Shown: positions 1 to 7,084 of the stretch, in pieces | Layout of the letters: each line of letters opens with the position of its first letter | How positions within the stretch are numbered: the stretch's first letter is position 1 | Origin: JADHUC01 sp964617665 | GTDB taxonomy: Bacteria; Planctomycetota; Planctomycetia; Pirellulales; Pirellulaceae | DNA: 15,635 nucleotides | Direction of reading: 5' to 3' | Assembly: GCA_964617665.1 (NCBI GenBank) | Contig: CAZUAH010000313.1 | Coordinates: forward strand, 1-15,635 | Position numbers and translations under genes: made by a program | The notes under the pieces: model-generated | Databases searched by the model: none | What the model was told of the DNA's origin: nothing | The model's input: only the letters and a program-made list of their open reading frames with translations

Positions 1-152
1 GTCGGCTCCGAGGTTAGGTCCGAATAGGATCCTCGGGATTGGGCAATCCATGATGATCGCGCCAAAGATGACCTTTATCAGAGCCGGTATGGTTGCGGAA
101 AACCATCGTACAAAGTGACCAATTTCCGTGGGACACATGTACCAAGGCGAAT

Positions 153-166
153 AGTACATCTGTACT
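153..166. repeat. Short palindrome, possible operator
   Basis: AGTACATCTGTACT has two perfect 6-bp arms around a 2-base centre. It lies about 200 bases upstream of the first plus-strand gene, so it could be a site for a dimeric regulator. A 14-bp palindrome also occurs by chance at moderate frequency, and no second copy was seen upstream of other genes in the window. Confidence 0.25.
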
Positions 167-344
167 AACCGCCTGTCGATTCGGCCGCTGGCCGTGCCCG
201 CTCGTACAGGACATAGGGTTTGCGCTGACGCCGCGTTGATTTGTAGATGCAACGAACCCGCCCGGTCGATGCAATCTAGAGTGTGCCAAGTGGGCCTCCG
301 TGCTCACTGCCTGCGTTTTGCATGCCATGGAATGGTGTTGGACG

Positions 345-352
345 AAAAGGAG
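345..352 (+). promoter_or_regulatory. Ribosome binding site that fixes the first gene's start
   Basis: AAAAGGAG ends 10 bases before the ATG at 363. It supports that ATG over the GTG at 300, which would add 21 residues in front of a clean signal peptide. Confidence 0.6.
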
Positions 353-362
353 TCGCGGCAAA

Positions 363-1445
363 ATGGCAAGATCTATCGCCTTATCTGCTCTGTGCATCGC
401 CACCCTGGCATTTCCTGCCTGGGGGCAAGTCTCTCACGAAACGATCGTCGAAAACACTCTTGCCTCCTACGCGGCACACGCAGGAAATTGGGAGGGCGAC
501 GCTTCCGCTGAGCCGGCTCTCTGGGAAATAGTGGCGGCTCGGCAGGAGCCTCGCCCTCCCGAGCAAATCGGCCTTGTTGGCTTTGGGGTCTTGGACCAAC
601 CCGCGTACCTTCGTGAATCCACGTTTCTTGAGCAGCCCCGGTACATCATCCGCGCACAAGATTCCGAAGGCTCGGGCGGCGGAGGCGACCTATCCAGTCA
701 GGCCACGAATCCGACGGCGAACCTGACGGTGTATCAAGTTCAAAACACCTTTGTGCCCAGCACGTATGAAGCAAGCGGATTCGCGTACATCCTTGGACTT
801 CAGGCCGTCAAACCATTCAAAACCAGAAGCTGCTTCTTCCCGACTTGGATCACTCGCACAACGCTGCCCGTGATTTCAAGTGCCGATCCAGACGCCAACG
901 TACCGATTGGGCCGCCGAACGGAGGTGACTTCACGGTCCCGATCGGCCCCGAATCTGGTCTTGGAGACTTGGTCTTCATTAGCATCTTCAACCATCCAAC
1001 CAGTTGGGGCTCCTGGGGCATCGGCCCTGGCTTTGTCGCGCCTTCGGCAACTCGCCGGGAATTAGGAGAGCAAAGTTGGAAGTTCTCGCCAACGTTCGCA
1101 GTCGTCCACACGGCGATACCGTCGTGGCAGCTTGGTATTCTGGGCGTCTACAATTTCCCGCTCGATGGCAAAGGAACGCAGTCATTCCAATTCCAACCGC
1201 TGATCGTCAAGCAACTGGGCGAAGGCTGGTATACCGGCTGGGGCGACGATCTGTGGCAATTCAATACAGAGACGGGCAATTTCGATATGCCTCTGCAATT
1301 GCGATTGGGCAAGGTCCTGAAGCTGTGCCGCCACTCGTACAACGTTTTTGTCACCGGGGCGTACACGCCGGACGAGCTTCGTAAAGGTCCTGCGCCGGAA
1401 TGGGGTATCAAACTGAGCGTATCGGTCCTGATTCCTGGAAGTTGA
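363..1445 (+). CDS. Secreted outer-membrane beta-barrel-like protein (transporter/MetA-like)
   Basis: The product has 360 residues. Its N-terminus, MARSIALSALCIATLAFPAW, is a typical signal peptide with likely cleavage just after it (AWG/Q), so it is exported. After a low-complexity linker (a run of glycines near residue 103) the second half alternates aromatic and polar residues in short strands separated by G/N/D turns. Motifs such as GLGDLVF, WGIGPGFVAP, WQLGILGVYNFPL and WGIKLSVSVLIPGS resemble the planctomycete barrel proteins often assigned to the MetA-pathway/transporter family (Pfam Phenol_MetA_deg). That assignment is from memory of the family and no substrate can be named. The ATG at 363 is chosen because it has a good ribosome binding site and directly precedes the signal peptide. 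The next gene starts 58 bases downstream and encodes a protein of the same general type, so the two are probably co-transcribed. It could also be a non-transporting barrel. Confidence 0.75.
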   Translation: MARSIALSALCIATLAFPAWGQVSHETIVENTLASYAAHAGNWEGDASAEPALWEIVAARQEPRPPEQIGLVGFGVLDQPAYLRESTFLEQPRYIIRAQDSEGSGGGGDLSSQATNPTANLTVYQVQNTFVPSTYEASGFAYILGLQAVKPFKTRSCFFPTWITRTTLPVISSADPDANVPIGPPNGGDFTVPIGPESGLGDLVFISIFNHPTSWGSWGIGPGFVAPSATRRELGEQSWKFSPTFAVVHTAIPSWQLGILGVYNFPLDGKGTQSFQFQPLIVKQLGEGWYTGWGDDLWQFNTETGNFDMPLQLRLGKVLKLCRHSYNVFVTGAYTPDELRKGPAPEWGIKLSVSVLIPGS

Positions 1446-1503
1446 TAAGCCGTGACCATGGAACGGCAGACGGTTCCATACTCGAAAGAAATGGATTGAG
1501 CTT

Positions 1504-2622
1504 ATGTCTACGGTCACAACGGAAACCTGCTTCTGCCGTGCCGCTTCGGCCCTGTTGTGCGCACTCTGCATAATCGCACCGGTGAGTGCCCAGAGTTGGC
1601 TCCACGATCGAGCAAGTACTGAGGCGATTGGAAGGGGCGGGGCTGAAAGCCTGAAGCTCTGTCAACGTTCAGCTACAGGGTGGCCGGGGTTGGAGGGCGA
1701 AGCCCGAAACCCCGGGGCTTCCTTCGCTAACGCTCAGTCCAGCCCCGGCCACCCAACCCCGATTCTTAGTCTGGAGAACGCGCTAGAGCCGGTTGGCTGG
1801 AACGATTCATCGCTTGATGCGCCCGTGTGCTACGGTGGACCGTATGCGTATGACACAATACGTGGCCAAAATTGTTCGTCCCGATTCAGGTTGTCTGAAA
1901 TTACCATCTATCCAACGTTCTCGTATCGTGGAGTGAAATCGGCAACGTACAACGAATTCGAATTTGCCTCGTTCACCGACCTTGGTTGCTGGGAGATGGA
2001 AAACCGCACGGTATTGAATGTCGCGGACCTACCGTCGACGATCAAGCTGGGCCCCACCAATCCGGGACTTCCACCCACGACGCTGAATGTGCGAGCCTCC
2101 GGTTTTGGCGACATCCTGTCCGGTTTCTTTTTTGGTCGCAAGGATGCACATGCAAACTCCCACTTGCGTATCGGTCCTGTGTGGACCTTTCCAACAGCGA
2201 CGGACGATAACCTTGGCAGCGGTCAGTGGACCGTCGGCCCCGGCGTGCACTACAGCACGGACATCGGCCGTTTGACCGCAGGCTTCTTCCTGTGGCAATC
2301 GTGGGGCTTTGCTGTGGACGATTCGCACAAACGTATCAACCAACTATTCGGTAAGCCTTTTCTGATTTACGAGCTATGCGAGAAGTGGAACCTGGTCTAC
2401 ATCCCATTGGGTATGAGCTACTCGTGGGAGGCCAAAAGCGGCGAAGATTGGACTGTGCCGATAGGCGGTGGAATCAGGAGATTGTTCGACATCCGCGGTC
2501 GCAAAGTCGGCCTTCAGGCGCAGGCCTTTGATTACGTTGCCAGGAAGCCATACGATCCCGAATGGGAACTCAGGTTCACGATCGAGTTCCTTCTCGACGA
2601 GTTAGGATTAGCATCGGGATAG
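1504..2622 (+). CDS. Secreted outer-membrane beta-barrel-like protein with an in-frame repeat insertion
   Basis: The product has 372 residues. The first 30 form a signal peptide (hydrophobic core ALLCALCIIAPVSA, cleavage near SAQ/S). Residues about 59-84 are encoded by an inserted palindromic repeat (see 1678-1754) and are rich in G, P and N, unlike the rest. From about residue 125 the sequence looks like an outer-membrane barrel: EITIYPTFSYRGV, GFGDILSGFFFG, SHLRIGPVWTFPTATDD, WTVGPGVHYSTD and LTAGFFLWQSWGF. It ends with strand-like ELRFTIEFLL. GFGDI followed by an FPT segment and then a GPG segment also occurs, loosely, in the preceding protein, so they are probably distant paralogues of the MetA/transporter-like group. 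No strong Shine-Dalgarno precedes the ATG at 1504, but the signal peptide supports it. The role is likely outer-membrane transport or structure; substrate unknown. Confidence 0.72.
   Translation: MSTVTTETCFCRAASALLCALCIIAPVSAQSWLHDRASTEAIGRGGAESLKLCQRSATGWPGLEGEARNPGASFANAQSSPGHPTPILSLENALEPVGWNDSSLDAPVCYGGPYAYDTIRGQNCSSRFRLSEITIYPTFSYRGVKSATYNEFEFASFTDLGCWEMENRTVLNVADLPSTIKLGPTNPGLPPTTLNVRASGFGDILSGFFFGRKDAHANSHLRIGPVWTFPTATDDNLGSGQWTVGPGVHYSTDIGRLTAGFFLWQSWGFAVDDSHKRINQLFGKPFLIYELCEKWNLVYIPLGMSYSWEAKSGEDWTVPIGGGIRRLFDIRGRKVGLQAQAFDYVARKPYDPEWELRFTIEFLLDELGLASG
1678..1754. repeat. Palindromic GC-rich repeat inserted in frame in a coding region
   Basis: Perfect 12-bp outer arms GGGTGGCCGGGG (1678-1689) and CCCCGGCCACCC (1743-1754) enclose further self-complementary pieces: GGGGTT (1686-1691) with AACCCC, and GAAGCCC with GGGGCTTC. 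The unit can fold into nested or alternative hairpins. It sits inside the beta-barrel gene at 1504-2622 and is translated as residues about 59-84 without breaking the frame. It falls in the presumed N-terminal linker between signal peptide and barrel, where extra residues are most likely to be tolerated. It resembles dispersed intergenic repeats of planctomycete genomes (from memory, not searched). No target-site duplication was recognised. Confidence 0.75.
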
Positions 2623-2629
2623 ATCCGTA

Positions 2630-2699
2630 GTTTAACGGCAAGCCGAAGGCGACGTTGTTGTAGGGGGGAAACGCAGTCGCCTTCGGCTCGCCGTTAAAC
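2630..2699. terminator. Large hairpin between convergent genes, possible bidirectional terminator
   Basis: Two 24-bp arms (2630-2653 and 2676-2699) are complementary except for one A/G difference, with a 22-base loop. The arms contain GCCGAAGGCGAC and its complement GTCGCCTTCGGC. The hairpin starts 8 bases after the stop of the plus-strand barrel gene and lies before the 3' end of the minus-strand porin gene, the usual place for a bidirectional terminator. There is no clear T-tract, so a dispersed repeat that happens to sit in the spacer is an equal possibility. Confidence 0.55.
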
Positions 2700-2716
2700 G
2701 AAACGGAAGCAGGGAC

Positions 2717-2834
2717 GTAGGTTATGCTTCAGCATATCTCCCCGCCAACGCGTGACACTAGCAGAAGTCACTCGAAAAACGTTTCTATGCGCGCGGATGC
2801 GATATGCTACGCGATATGCTGAAGCATAACCTAC
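2717..2834. repeat. MITE-like element with perfect 22-bp terminal inverted repeats
   Basis: The 22-bp segment at 2717-2738, beginning GTAGGTTATGCTTCAGC, is repeated as an exact reverse complement at 2813-2834. Each arm also contains a small stem (TGCT TC AGCA). The 74-base interior has no coding capacity. Next to the right arm, GCGATATGCT is duplicated directly (2799-2808 and 2811-2820). A short non-coding unit with perfect long terminal inverted repeats in a convergent spacer fits a miniature inverted-repeat transposable element. It could also be a long-armed hairpin repeat of another kind. No target-site duplication is apparent and no transposase is nearby. Confidence 0.6.
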
Positions 2835-2860
2835 ATGTTTCGGTCGCTAGACACGTTCGA

Positions 2861-4417
2861 TCAGAAGTCGAGCATGAACCTGACGCCCGATATCTGGTAG
2901 TCGCCAGATACGATCGCTGTGCCACCACCTGCCAGATCCGCTAGTCGGTCATCAACACGCCCGATCACGTAGTTGAACTGCATTCGCGCGTGGGCGTTCC
3001 AATACCAATTCAGGGCAAACGTCGCACTGCTTCCGATGCCGCCATAGATGTCGCGGTCGTTGAAGTCCGCGCATGAGAGACGAGCGGCAAACTGCCAAGC
3101 CCCCAGTCCGCGTTCCCTGTGGGCATCGACACAGAAGAAATCGGTGAATGGCTCTACACGCCCCAGGATTCCCAACTGCCGATTCCACGGGATGTGTTCG
3201 CCCGTAAGGAACCACGAGAGGTAGAAGTAACCACCATAGAGATAGATGTCTGATCCTGACGAGCGATCGCGTTGGAGCCACAGATTCATGAATTCGCCGG
3301 CGAACTGGAAGCAGCCGAGATTGACGACGGATTCAATCCCCAGAATCTGATACGATTCGGCGCCGGCGATTCGCCGCGTGTCCAACCAGCGTTTGCTGGA
3401 GCGTCCTTCAGGCCGCGTGCGGAATCGGGCTTCGTTGTTCTGAGTGCCATTGTTCGGCGCATTGCCATCCGGAAAAGCGAACGTGCCGGATAGCCCCCAG
3501 TGCCCGTAGCATCGCCCGTCGCAAGCTTCGTCGTACCACCAGGTATTTGCGAGTCGCCACGCTAGTTCCAGTTGATAGTCGTCGTTGATCGTCGAGCCGG
3601 AATCCTGAACCAACTCCAGATCGTAGACGCCGTAGCGCCAATTGAATGCCATGTCGTCCGAGGCACCGTAGGACGCCAATCCAAAACGACGGTTGTCTTC
3701 ATTGAATCCGTCGACGACAAACGGCCGTTCGAGGAAGACGTTGAAGTTACTGCTATTCAGGTGATCCAACCCATAGGGCCTCTTTTGGTTGCCAATACGC
3801 AATGTCTTCAGAACTGGCAGTTCATTCCAACCAATCCAAGCATCGCGGAATTGGCTTCCGTCCTGCCCACTGAACTCGATTTCCATGCGGTACGACATGT
3901 TCTCGGGCGGCACGTTCCCGCGAACGCCAATCCGAATTCGTCGATAAAGCAGCCGATCCTGTGGATCACCGTTGGGATCTCCCGTCTCGATGGTATTGAT
4001 GCCCGCCGAGTCGCGCGGAAAGCCCCATTGGTCGATGTGGATGCGCCCGTTAACGAACCGCCTCGAAACCCTCGATAGCGTCTCAAGAAAGTCGCTATCG
4101 CGAAAGTCGCTTTCGAGCGACTCCAGGCCGAATACGGATTCTTCGAGCCGATCGAGACGGGACTCTGCCGCACCGTCGCCTACTACTCCAACGTCGGACG
4201 CTTCCGAAGAATCCCGAAGCGTGCCCTCCTGACTGGCCAGTTGGGCCTCCAATTGCCGAATTCGTTGCTCCTGGCTGCTGATCTGATGCTGCAAATCCTC
4301 GAATGTTCCCGGCGGCTCGGCTCCAACGCCGTTGCCGCAAGAGCACAGACCGATCACCCAAGCCATCACGCCGACTAGGCTGCGGAAACAGTTGGAGATG
4401 AAAGGCCGCTCGTGCAT
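2861..4417 (-). CDS. OprO/OprP-like porin with N-terminal coiled coil
   Basis: The product has 518 residues and is a probable trimeric outer-membrane porin of the phosphate-selective porin O/P family. A signal sequence covers residues 1-33 (core SLVGVMAWVIGL, likely cleavage VGA/E). A short coiled coil follows at about 38-65 (LQHQISSQEQRIRQLEAQLA), as in many planctomycete porins. From about 120 the barrel begins, with family-like segments RRIRIGVRGNVPPENMSYRM, FRDAWIGWNELP, LRIGNQKRPYGLDHLNSSNF and FLERPFVVDGFN. The protein ends in phenylalanine (RFMLDF), the C-terminal aromatic typical of barrel proteins inserted by the Bam machinery. The ion or solute carried cannot be deduced. Near residues 100-110 there is a small internal duplication (ESDF/DSDF) visible in the DNA at about 4086-4115. 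The ATG at 4417 has no clear Shine-Dalgarno; an internal ATG at residue 18 would truncate the signal peptide, so 4417 is preferred. The upstream neighbour on this strand is the response regulator, across a 478-bp spacer full of hairpins. Confidence 0.85.
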   Translation of the reverse strand: MHERPFISNCFRSLVGVMAWVIGLCSCGNGVGAEPPGTFEDLQHQISSQEQRIRQLEAQLASQEGTLRDSSEASDVGVVGDGAAESRLDRLEESVFGLESLESDFRDSDFLETLSRVSRRFVNGRIHIDQWGFPRDSAGINTIETGDPNGDPQDRLLYRRIRIGVRGNVPPENMSYRMEIEFSGQDGSQFRDAWIGWNELPVLKTLRIGNQKRPYGLDHLNSSNFNVFLERPFVVDGFNEDNRRFGLASYGASDDMAFNWRYGVYDLELVQDSGSTINDDYQLELAWRLANTWWYDEACDGRCYGHWGLSGTFAFPDGNAPNNGTQNNEARFRTRPEGRSSKRWLDTRRIAGAESYQILGIESVVNLGCFQFAGEFMNLWLQRDRSSGSDIYLYGGYFYLSWFLTGEHIPWNRQLGILGRVEPFTDFFCVDAHRERGLGAWQFAARLSCADFNDRDIYGGIGSSATFALNWYWNAHARMQFNYVIGRVDDRLADLAGGGTAIVSGDYQISGVRFMLDF

Positions 4418-4895
4418 CGTACCGCTAGACTCGCTGATCGAAGTGAAAGCCTGCCGTTTGGGCGCGCAGATCCGTACATCTCAACTATCAGCAGAACCCA
4501 TTCAACGACTGCAGGAAAAATCGTTACAACCGGGAAATTCGACGCAGATTACCCAGTCCGCAAGGTCGCGGAGCCATCCGACACCGTGTGTGACACATCT
4601 TTCGTGCCGGAGGCACGATCGAGAGTAGCCCACCAGTTCACTGGTGGGACGGAATGACGAGACAGGCACGACGAGTCCCGTAGGGACGACTGAACCCAAT
4701 CGTTGGCGGCTAGAATACCGATTCAGTCGTCCCTACGGGACTTCGGCGACCGTGGTTTTCGCCCGAATCCCCAGCGATGAATCGCTGGGCTACTGTCGAA
4801 TGTCCCCACGGGACAGACCCCTGGTAGCCTCCGGCAAGGGCAATAAGAGACTCTGGGCGTTTTCGCGTTTCCCGAAGGCGAGATGATCGGGGTGC
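4418..4895. other. Spacer between response regulator and porin
   Basis: This 478-bp stretch has no supported gene. Its central part (4603-4815) is the five-hairpin repeat cluster listed separately. The remainder (4418-4602 and 4816-4895) shows no recognisable element. The porin promoter is expected between 4418 and about 4600 on the minus strand, but I could not assign it. The hairpins lie just after the response-regulator stop in its direction of transcription and may limit read-through into the porin gene. Confidence 0.55.
4603..4815. repeat. Mirror-symmetric cluster of five stem-loops
   Basis: Five hairpins stand in a row. A is CGTGCC-GGA-GGCACG (4603-4617). B is CCCACCAG-TTCA-CTGGTGGG (4629-4648). 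C has perfect 21-bp arms at 4674-4694 and 4722-4742 with a 27-base loop. D is CCCAGCGAT-GA-ATCGCTGGG (4770-4789). E is TGTCCC-CAC-GGGACA (4801-4815). Sizes run 15, 20, 69, 20, 15, and the A-B and D-E linkers are both 11 bases. The linker atcgagagtag on the left and the reverse complement of the right one, ttcgacagtag, match at 9 of 11 positions. The whole therefore looks like one composite inverted element and not five independent hairpins. It matches my recollection of dispersed planctomycete intergenic repeats, unverified here. Confidence 0.75.
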
Positions 4896-5561
4896 TCACG
4901 TCCTATCGTCGCTGCCTCCTGTGTCGACCAAGCCATTCTGGACGGCAATGACTGCCGCTTCGGCTCGATTCGCCGCGCCCAACTTCGAGATGATCTGGCT
5001 GACGTGGTGGCGGACGGTGAATTGGCTGCGATGGAGCTGCTTGGCAATCTGCTTGTTGCTCATACCCTGTGTTAGGAGAACCAGCACCTCGCGCTCGCGA
5101 TCGGTTAAATCTTGGCCGACCCCTGACTGTGCCTCGGTTTCCGATACCAAGTCATTCGCAACTTCGGGCGACAGAGTTGTGCGGCCGCTCTTGGCGGCCC
5201 GAATGGCGTTGGCAAGGTCTTCTTTCGATGAGTCTTTCAACAGATAGCCGACAGCGCCGGCATGCATGGCCTCTTGTATCAGACTCTTGTCGTGGAAACC
5301 CGTCAGAAACAGCACATGTACATCTGGGTACGCTTTCTTTATCGCTCTGGTCGTGGCGATGCCATCCATCTCTGCCATTTTCATGTCCATCAGCACGATG
5401 TCTGGCTTCACCTCGCCACAGACGCGGATCGCCTCCTCCCCGTTGTGAGCTTCGGCGACCAACTCCAAATCGTCGAAGGCAAGCAGCAGGAATCTGATGC
5501 CACCACGCATGATTTCGTGATCGTCGACCGTCATCACGCGAATTGGTTCCTGTTCAGCCAT
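4896..5561 (-). CDS. NarL/FixJ-family (LuxR-type) response regulator
   Basis: The product has 221 residues and is a cytoplasmic DNA-binding response regulator. The receiver domain covers about 7-125: the acidic pair D13-D14 (TVDDHE), phosphoacceptor D59 (DIVLMDM), switch threonine T87 (FLTGF) and conserved lysine K109 (YLLKD). The LuxR-type helix-turn-helix is at about 151-212 (LTDREREVLVLL, MSNKQIAKQL, FTVRHHVSQIISKLG). An upstream in-frame start at 5741 would add 60 residues of no receiver character lying entirely inside the kinase gene. The ATG at 5561 gives a normal family length and has a GGAG six bases before it. It overlaps the kinase stop by 8 bases, indicating translational coupling to its cognate kinase. 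Target genes cannot be read from the sequence. Confidence 0.95.
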   Translation of the reverse strand: MAEQEPIRVMTVDDHEIMRGGIRFLLLAFDDLELVAEAHNGEEAIRVCGEVKPDIVLMDMKMAEMDGIATTRAIKKAYPDVHVLFLTGFHDKSLIQEAMHAGAVGYLLKDSSKEDLANAIRAAKSGRTTLSPEVANDLVSETEAQSGVGQDLTDREREVLVLLTQGMSNKQIAKQLHRSQFTVRHHVSQIISKLGAANRAEAAVIAVQNGLVDTGGSDDRT

Positions 5562-6939
5562 CTGAATCTCCGAATGGCATGCCTTTCCAGACAACCTCAA
5601 TCGTGGTGCCTTGGCCGTGCTGGCTGTTGATATTGATATTTGCTCCGATCGAGCGCACGCGTTCGCGCATGATCTCCAGGCCAAGTCGACCTTCTTCCGC
5701 AACGTGCGGATGGAAGCCTTTACCGTCGTCGCAGACAACAAGAACGATCCTATCCGTGTCGCCGGTCAAGCCTAACGTTGCGTTGGTGGCTTGTGCGTGT
5801 TTGACAACGTTGTTCAACGCCTCCTGCGCAACACGGTACATAGCCATGTGCACGTCCTCGGGGACTGCACGCTCGCAATCGATATTAGCCGTGACTGGCA
5901 TCCGAGTTCGCGCAACGGTCCCATCAGCCAACTGCGTCAACAATTCACCAAGACTCTTCTCCAACAACGCTGTTGGCCTCAATTCCAGCAAAAGGCTACG
6001 CATTTCGGCCAGCGCCCCTTTGGTTAACTGTCGAAGCTCGACCAAACCGTGACGAGCCTCTTCCGGATAGCGGTCCCAAACGTCGGGCAACGCGTCAGCG
6101 ATGGCGGCCGTTGAAAACAGCGTCTGCGTCACGCTGTCGTGCAAGTCGCTCGCGATGCGGCTGCGCTCGTTTGTAACCGCTTTCAGTAGATCGGCCTCCT
6201 TGCGACCTAGTTCAGTGGATAGTTTCGACGCTCGAACGACCTCGCCTGCCAGATCATAACTCATGACCACAACCACAACCAAGAAGCCATACGACGACAG
6301 GTAAGGCGAATTCAAACGGCCCGTATCGACGAGAAATGCATGGGAGCCGAAGAGAATGAAGAACAAAACGATGCTGAATCCGAACACCCATGCTCGCACT
6401 CGTTGTCCCTCGCGCCATAAACACCGTGATCCGTTGATTGCCAGGACAAACAACCCCAGTATCGTCAGCTCCATTGCTATGCGCCACGGGCTGTCTTGGC
6501 CATCCGCAAGCCTGATTTGCTCGCCCCAGGCCAACGTGATTTCTCGCAGGCCACGGATTTCCGTGTAGAGGAAGCTGCACGGAGCCAGAAAATTGATCAC
6601 CAATGCACCGAGAAAGACCACGCTAATACCAACGGTCAGCCAGCGGCCAAATCTGCCGACTCGTGTATAGGCCACGACAAACCAGACGAACCCAATGATC
6701 CAGAATCCCGACGTGGCAACGTACCACTTCAGCGCGACGACCATGCTTTCGACTGTCGTTGCCTGGTACATCCAGGATTCCGCAATCGCGTTTCCACCAG
6801 CCGCGAGCGCGGTTCCGGCAAACAGAAGATGCGTCACGAAATCGCGCTGGCGAAGCCAGACAAGAAAATGCAGCAGCGCAACGGCGAAAAACGCCGCCGC
6901 TACCATGTGCTGCGCCATTGACAATGGTGACGTCGACAT
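5554..6939 (-). CDS. Seven-TM sensor histidine kinase (NarX/DegS type, HisKA_3)
   Basis: The product has 461 residues from the ATG at 6939. The N-terminal half is a membrane sensor with about seven hydrophobic segments, near 10-29, 35-53, 72-91, 100-118, 155-172, 183-204 and 212-229. This fits the seven-TM region seen at the N-terminus of some histidine kinases and has no large periplasmic ligand domain. A short linker (235-258) leads to a HisKA_3 dimerisation domain with phospho-accepting H267 (RIASDLHDSVTQTLFS). The HATPase_c domain follows, with N-box RVAQEALNNVVKHA, G1 box DDGKGF (404-409) and G2-like GRLGLEIMRERV. It should phosphorylate the regulator encoded next, whose ATG overlaps its stop. 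The same frame extends to a GTG at 7002, adding 21 non-hydrophobic residues. Neither start has a clear Shine-Dalgarno, and I prefer the ATG because it lies closer to the first TM segment. The signal sensed is unknown. Confidence 0.92.
   Translation of the reverse strand: MSTSPLSMAQHMVAAAFFAVALLHFLVWLRQRDFVTHLLFAGTALAAGGNAIAESWMYQATTVESMVVALKWYVATSGFWIIGFVWFVVAYTRVGRFGRWLTVGISVVFLGALVINFLAPCSFLYTEIRGLREITLAWGEQIRLADGQDSPWRIAMELTILGLFVLAINGSRCLWREGQRVRAWVFGFSIVLFFILFGSHAFLVDTGRLNSPYLSSYGFLVVVVVMSYDLAGEVVRASKLSTELGRKEADLLKAVTNERSRIASDLHDSVTQTLFSTAAIADALPDVWDRYPEEARHGLVELRQLTKGALAEMRSLLLELRPTALLEKSLGELLTQLADGTVARTRMPVTANIDCERAVPEDVHMAMYRVAQEALNNVVKHAQATNATLGLTGDTDRIVLVVCDDGKGFHPHVAEEGRLGLEIMRERVRSIGANININSQHGQGTTIEVVWKGMPFGDSDG
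5568..5571 (-). promoter_or_regulatory. Ribosome binding site of the response regulator
   Basis: On the minus strand GGAG lies six bases before the ATG at 5561, within the last codons of the kinase. It supports that start over the much longer open frame and suggests coupled translation of kinase and regulator. Confidence 0.6.
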
Positions 6940-7084
6940 TTTGGGAAAGAAGCCAGTGATGGGAGATGGTAGAGCCGAAGTCGCCGCGCCAGAGCAGGTC
7001 ACACTCGCTCATCTTACAGCATAGACGACGCCCGGGCCGATTGGAATTGTGTCCACTGAGCTAGCAGAGAAACCAACTAGTCAC

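Larger units (their letters stand above)
1..362. other. Leading region without a supported gene
   Basis: No convincing coding region lies here. The open frames on both strands have no domain-like composition and no good start context, and the longer ones overlap the signal-peptide region of the first gene. The promoter of the plus-strand pair is expected in this stretch, but I could not identify a clear -35/-10 pair. The only structures noticed are a small palindrome at 153-166 and a loose inverted pair CCGAGG/CCTCGG at 8-13 and 31-36. Confidence 0.6.

Noticed and set aside
14..403. A 129-codon minus-strand open frame at the left edge
   Set aside because: Its composition is His/Arg/Ser-rich without structure, it overlaps the signal-peptide region of the well-supported first gene, and no ribosome binding site is evident.
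3572..4078. A 168-codon plus-strand open frame inside the porin gene
   Set aside because: It lies wholly opposite a well-supported porin barrel region, with no ribosome binding site and no recognisable domain.
4603..4815. The hairpin row as a CRISPR array
   Set aside because: The stem-loops differ in sequence from one another and there are no equal-length unique spacers between identical repeats.
5562..5741. A 60-residue N-terminal extension of the response regulator
   Set aside because: The extension lies entirely inside the kinase's ATPase domain in another frame, has no receiver-like sequence, and the ATG at 5561 has a GGAG and the usual overlap with the kinase stop.
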